A stretch of 43,547 nt of DNA from a bacterium (GTDB lineage: Bacteria > Cyanobacteriota > Sericytochromatia > S15B-MN24 > VGJW01), in NCBI GenBank assembly GCA_021781555.1, contig JAJXWQ010000024.1:1-43547 (forward strand). Direction: 5' to 3'. This document shows positions 40,586-43,547 of this stretch, one piece after another. A model generated the notes under the pieces. The model did not search any database. It saw only the letters and a program-made list of their open reading frames with translations, and was not told where the DNA came from. The translations under genes were made by a program, and so were the position numbers. Position 1 is the stretch's first letter; every line of letters starts with the position of its first letter.

Positions 40586-41901
40586 GGGCGGCCCTCGAGC
40601 ATCGCCAGCCGCTGCTCGGCCTTGGCGGCAAAGGGCTTGCCATCATGATCGCTGGCATCGGGAAACTCGGCGAGCAGGCTGCGGTAAGCCGCGCGTGCAC
40701 CCGGGCGATCCCCGGACGCCTCCTTGATCCGGCCCTCGTAGTAAAGGGCCCACGCGCCGGCGCGCATGCCGTCAGGCCAGATGTCGTTGCGGCGATCGTC
40801 GGAGAGGACGGCCTGGATATCCTGCAGGGCCTGCTGGCTCTGGCGCCGCTCGAAGTAAGCGATGGTCGCAAGCTGCACCAGCGCCCGGCCATCGTAGTTG
40901 CTGGCCGGGAACTCGTCGACGATGCGGCGGTAGAGCGTCTCCGCCAGCACGAAATCGTGGTGCACGTACTGGGCTTGCTCGGCCTGCGAGAACAAGCTGC
41001 GAACCTGGAGGTAAGCGGACCACGACGCCAGGCCCAGGCACTCGCGAAGATGCTCCTCCGCCAGGACATCCAGCGGCTTGCCACCAGGATCCCGCGCCAG
41101 CGCTCCCGCCCTGAGCACGCGCCCGAACGCGACCCGCGCAGCGCTCATGTTGCCGGCCTGCATCAACGCGAGGCCTTGCTGGTACGAGGCCCAGGGTGCG
41201 TGCCTCGGGTCCTCGCGGCTGGCCGCGGCCCCATAAGCCAGTGCCGCGAGATCGGGGCGGTCCATCGCTTGCGCTCGCCCGCCAATGTCGAGGAGGTCCG
41301 CGGGCTTGAGCTGGGCCGGGAACTGGGTGACGAGCTCGTCGAGAAGCGCGAGGCCGCGATCGAATTCGCGTGCCTGCCACAAGCGCCGGGCCTCGGCGAG
41401 GAGATCCTGGGCGGCGCGATTGCGGGCAAACGCTTCGACCTGAGCCCCGAAAGCTGCCCGCTCTGCCTCCGGCAACAGAGCCTCCCAGCTGCTTCCCAGA
41501 CCCGGGCGGGAGACGATCGCCGGCTGCGGTGAACCGGTTGCCTCTGGCAGGGCCGCTAGCCCCCCCAGCACCACCAGGTGGCGCGCGGCCCGGGCGTTCC
41601 GCGGATCGGCTGCCAGAGCCTCCAGATAAGCCTGACGGGCTTCGACCACGCGCCCGAGCGCGTCGAGCGCATCCCCGAGGTCATCGGCCGCCTCGGCCCG
41701 GACCGAACCGGTGGCCTGGGCGACGATCGGGCGCAGCGCCGCCACGGCGCCGCTCGGGTTGCCGTCGGCGATCGCCGCCAGCCGCGCCTCGGCCAGTTGC
41801 CGGGCCAAGCTCTCCTTGGCGGCAGCTGCGGATGTCCAGGTGCCCAGCAGGATGACGCCGGCCAGGAGCAAAGGCCAGCTCCGCCTCCAACGCGTCGCCA
41901 T
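40582..41901 (-). CDS. Periplasmic TPR-repeat protein
   Basis: 439 residues. Signal peptide MATRWRRSWPLLLAGVILL.. with cleavage near SAAAA (about 28). The rest is helical with tetratricopeptide-type pairs (e.g. DDLGDALDALGRVVEARQAY, EARRLWQAREFDRGLALLDE, LAETLYRRIVDEFPAS, YEGRIKEASGDRPGARAAYR). TPR proteins hold protein complexes together. It is the first gene of a leftward operon and is translationally coupled to the sensor kinase. No lipobox, so a free periplasmic protein. Confidence 0.85.
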   Translation of the reverse strand: MATRWRRSWPLLLAGVILLGTWTSAAAAKESLARQLAEARLAAIADGNPSGAVAALRPIVAQATGSVRAEAADDLGDALDALGRVVEARQAYLEALAADPRNARAARHLVVLGGLAALPEATGSPQPAIVSRPGLGSSWEALLPEAERAAFGAQVEAFARNRAAQDLLAEARRLWQAREFDRGLALLDELVTQFPAQLKPADLLDIGGRAQAMDRPDLAALAYGAAASREDPRHAPWASYQQGLALMQAGNMSAARVAFGRVLRAGALARDPGGKPLDVLAEEHLRECLGLASWSAYLQVRSLFSQAEQAQYVHHDFVLAETLYRRIVDEFPASNYDGRALVQLATIAYFERRQSQQALQDIQAVLSDDRRNDIWPDGMRAGAWALYYEGRIKEASGDRPGARAAYRSLLAEFPDASDHDGKPFAAKAEQRLAMLEGRP

Positions 41902-41952
41902 GGCCCCTATTCTAATGGTCCGCTATCTCAAGAGGGGATCCAGAGCCTGCGA

Positions 41953-43527
41953 TCAGGTTCTGGCGAAGAGGATCGCCAGGATGCTGCTGGCCGCCTGACC
42001 CAGCGCTGCGGCCGGCTGGACGCCCGCCACCTGGCTCACCCGGCTGGCGCTCGCTCCGGCCTTGCCGCTCTTACCAAATGCGGCCCAAACCTGTTCGGCC
42101 GTCTTGCTCTCGGCCAGCGCGGCCTGGGTGCCCCCGGCCTGATAGGCCTCCTGGAAGGCGTCCAGGGCCCGGGCCTTTTGCCCCGCGGCATACATCTGGC
42201 CCGACTTGTCGAGCTTGGTAGCAAAGGACTCGAGCTGGCTGGCATCCGCGGGGTGCCCCATGCTCGCGAGCCGGGCGGCCCTTGCCCGCATCTTCTCGGC
42301 GGCGCTCGCGAAGGGCCTAGCGACATCTCCGGCCTCGCCGGCAGCGGCGCTCGGGGCGGCGATCGGCTCGAAATGGACCTCGCGAACCGAGTGGTAGTGG
42401 AGCTTGAACTCCTGCAGCGTTCCCTGGCCCGGAATCCGCGTCGTCTTGAGCTCCTGCGAGATCTCCTCGGTCCGGCTCTCGCGCATCACGTAGTTCGATC
42501 CACCGTCCGCCATCTTGCCGACCTGTGCGACGTGGGTCTCGCCAGCCACCTTCGCGGCCGTTGCGGCCTTGGCAGCCTCGGCCGCCTTGGCGGCTCGAGT
42601 CGCATCGCCGGCATCCCCGGCTCCGATCTCGATGGTGATCTCGGTGTCGGCCTGCCCGGCGCGGAAGGTGCCCGCAGCGGCCTTGGCGGCCTTGGCGGCA
42701 TCGGCAGCCTTGGCGGCTTGGGCAGCCTTGGCGGCTTCGGCGGCCTTGGCGGCTTCGGCAGCCTTGGCGGCTTCGGCAGCCTTGGCGGCTTCGGCGGCCT
42801 TGGCGGCCTGCGCGGCCTTGGCGGCTTCGGCGGCCTTGGCGGCCTGCGCGGCACGCTCGGCTTCGTTCCCGGCGTCGCCGATCTCGATCGTGATGTCGCC
42901 ACCGGCGCTCCCCGCACGGGCGGCCTTGGCCACGGCAGCTCCCACCTTGGCGGCATCGGCGGCCTTGGCGGCATCGGCAGCCCCGGTCGCGACAGCTCCT
43001 GCCCTCGCGGCTTCGGCAGCCTTGGCGGCATCGGCAGCCTTGGCGGCGGCCCCGGCGACCTCGCCGGCCCTCGCCGCACCGGACACGGCCTCGGCAGCCT
43101 TGGCAAACAGTTGTGGGCCGAAGAAGAGCGTCCCGATATCGACCAGGCCCATTCCGATCGCCTTCCCTGGCCGGCCCTCTGCAACAGCCTCGGTGTAAGG
43201 CTCGGTGAAAGCCCCGATGACCTCCCCGGGCTTCGTCACCAGGGTGATGGGTAGCATGACCAGCCCCTTGATCGTCTGGATGGGGTGCAGGACCATGCTG
43301 GCCAGTCCGCCCACCATGTTGCCCACGCCATCGGCAGCCCCGACGAAGACATCCCCCACGAATCCAAGCGCGGATTCGGAGTGCGTGGCCGGCGCTGGCG
43401 GCGCATTGGAGCCAGCCGGCTCGCTCGAGGACAACGGCGCGGCATTCGCCGTGACTGCCGGGGCGGTTAAAGCCCCGGGCACGACCTGCCGACCGGTCTG
43501 GCTCGCCCGCACGGAATCCACGGCCAT
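41953..43527 (-). CDS. Alanine-repeat protein with pre-toxin-like N-terminus
   Basis: 524 residues. Residues 1-50 are low complexity. Residues 54-140 contain glycine-rich hydrophobic helices and the string HPIQTIKGLV, TKPGEVIGAFTEPYTEAV, GKAIGMGLVDIGTLFFGP, like the helical segments preceding the toxin in polymorphic toxins (pre-toxin-type). Residues 142-330 are dominated by AAKAAE/Q/D units predicted to form one long helix. Within this are two nearly identical short segments, DITIEIGDAG (211-220) and EITIEIGAGDAG (296-307), flanking the purest repeat block. Residues 345-385 are a small mixed domain (YVMRESRTEEISQELKTTR). The C-terminus is helical. No recognisable catalytic toxin domain and no signal peptide. 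ATG at 43527 with AGGAGG 9 nt upstream. Function unknown. Confidence 0.65.
   Translation of the reverse strand: MAVDSVRASQTGRQVVPGALTAPAVTANAAPLSSSEPAGSNAPPAPATHSESALGFVGDVFVGAADGVGNMVGGLASMVLHPIQTIKGLVMLPITLVTKPGEVIGAFTEPYTEAVAEGRPGKAIGMGLVDIGTLFFGPQLFAKAAEAVSGAARAGEVAGAAAKAADAAKAAEAARAGAVATGAADAAKAADAAKVGAAVAKAARAGSAGGDITIEIGDAGNEAERAAQAAKAAEAAKAAQAAKAAEAAKAAEAAKAAEAAKAAEAAKAAQAAKAADAAKAAKAAAGTFRAGQADTEITIEIGAGDAGDATRAAKAAEAAKAATAAKVAGETHVAQVGKMADGGSNYVMRESRTEEISQELKTTRIPGQGTLQEFKLHYHSVREVHFEPIAAPSAAAGEAGDVARPFASAAEKMRARAARLASMGHPADASQLESFATKLDKSGQMYAAGQKARALDAFQEAYQAGGTQAALAESKTAEQVWAAFGKSGKAGASASRVSQVAGVQPAAALGQAASSILAILFART
42660..43070 (-). repeat. Degenerate short-period repeat encoding AAKAA units
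   Basis: Tandem, imperfect units of gcggccttg / gcggcttcg type (9 to 15 bp) encode the Ala-Ala-Lys-Ala-Ala-Glu helix. Densest between about 42690 and 42860. Prone to in-frame expansion or contraction. Confidence 0.8.
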
Positions 43528-43547
43528 GGGAAAGACCCTCCTCGTCC

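Overview
The window is about two-thirds G+C, densely coded, and comes from a diderm (Gram-negative type) bacterium. It has several lipoprotein signal peptides, a predicted outer-membrane barrel, a protein ending in a barrel-like domain, and periplasmic sensor proteins. Signs of motility are indirect: a chemoreceptor-like protein and a small protein with a flagellin-like C-terminus. A PspA/Vipp1-type protein beside a Ycf46-like AAA ATPase, with no photosynthesis genes, would fit a non-photosynthetic relative of the Cyanobacteria (Sericytochromatia-like). That placement is an impression from gene content, not shown by the sequence. No rRNA, CRISPR array, prophage or transposase gene was found; one tRNA-Leu(UAG) is present.

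Layout. 1-5.5 kb: end of an unknown gene, a cluster of dispersed repeats, a small flagellin-C-terminus-like protein, GTP-dependent PEP carboxykinase, a GT-C glycosyltransferase-like membrane protein and a tandem universal stress protein. 5.5-13.3 kb: a [NiFe]-hydrogenase locus on the + strand. It runs hypA-hypB, then a second unit of V4R-like protein, hydrogenase small subunit, large subunit, 2x[4Fe-4S] ferredoxin, second V4R-like protein, maturation peptidase and a soluble poly-HAMP chemoreceptor-like protein. The seven genes of this second unit all overlap. A CPBP membrane protease follows. 13.4-15.9 kb: two lipoproteins and the tRNA. 16-19.5 kb: a leftward PspA / membrane coiled-coil / Vps4-like AAA ATPase set. 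19.9-23 kb: hisS, an aldehyde dehydrogenase and a stand-alone receiver protein. 23.3-28 kb: a tightly coupled leftward operon of an unknown protein, dcd and an M16 peptidase. 28.2-35 kb: a large lipoprotein plus an outer-membrane barrel, converging on a metallopeptidase/beta-propeller/barrel protein. 35.3-41.9 kb: two two-component systems, one of which has a periplasmic TPR protein in its operon. 42-43.5 kb: a strongly Ala-repetitive protein with a pre-toxin-like N-terminus.

Two things stand out. First, the hydrogenase has no dehydrogenase or Hdr partner but is translationally coupled to two paralogous small ligand-binding-type (V4R) proteins and a cytoplasmic MCP. This suggests H2 sensing or H2-linked taxis or signalling rather than, or besides, bulk metabolism. 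Second, a dispersed palindromic element, 108 bp in its three full copies, is bounded by CTAG/CTAA and has internal inverted repeats equidistant from both ends. Its boundaries coincide exactly with the TAG stop codons of five genes. It looks like a MITE that has become the 3' end and possible terminator of these genes. The PspA-AAA set is a third interest, as it resembles a bacterial counterpart of ESCRT-III/Vps4.
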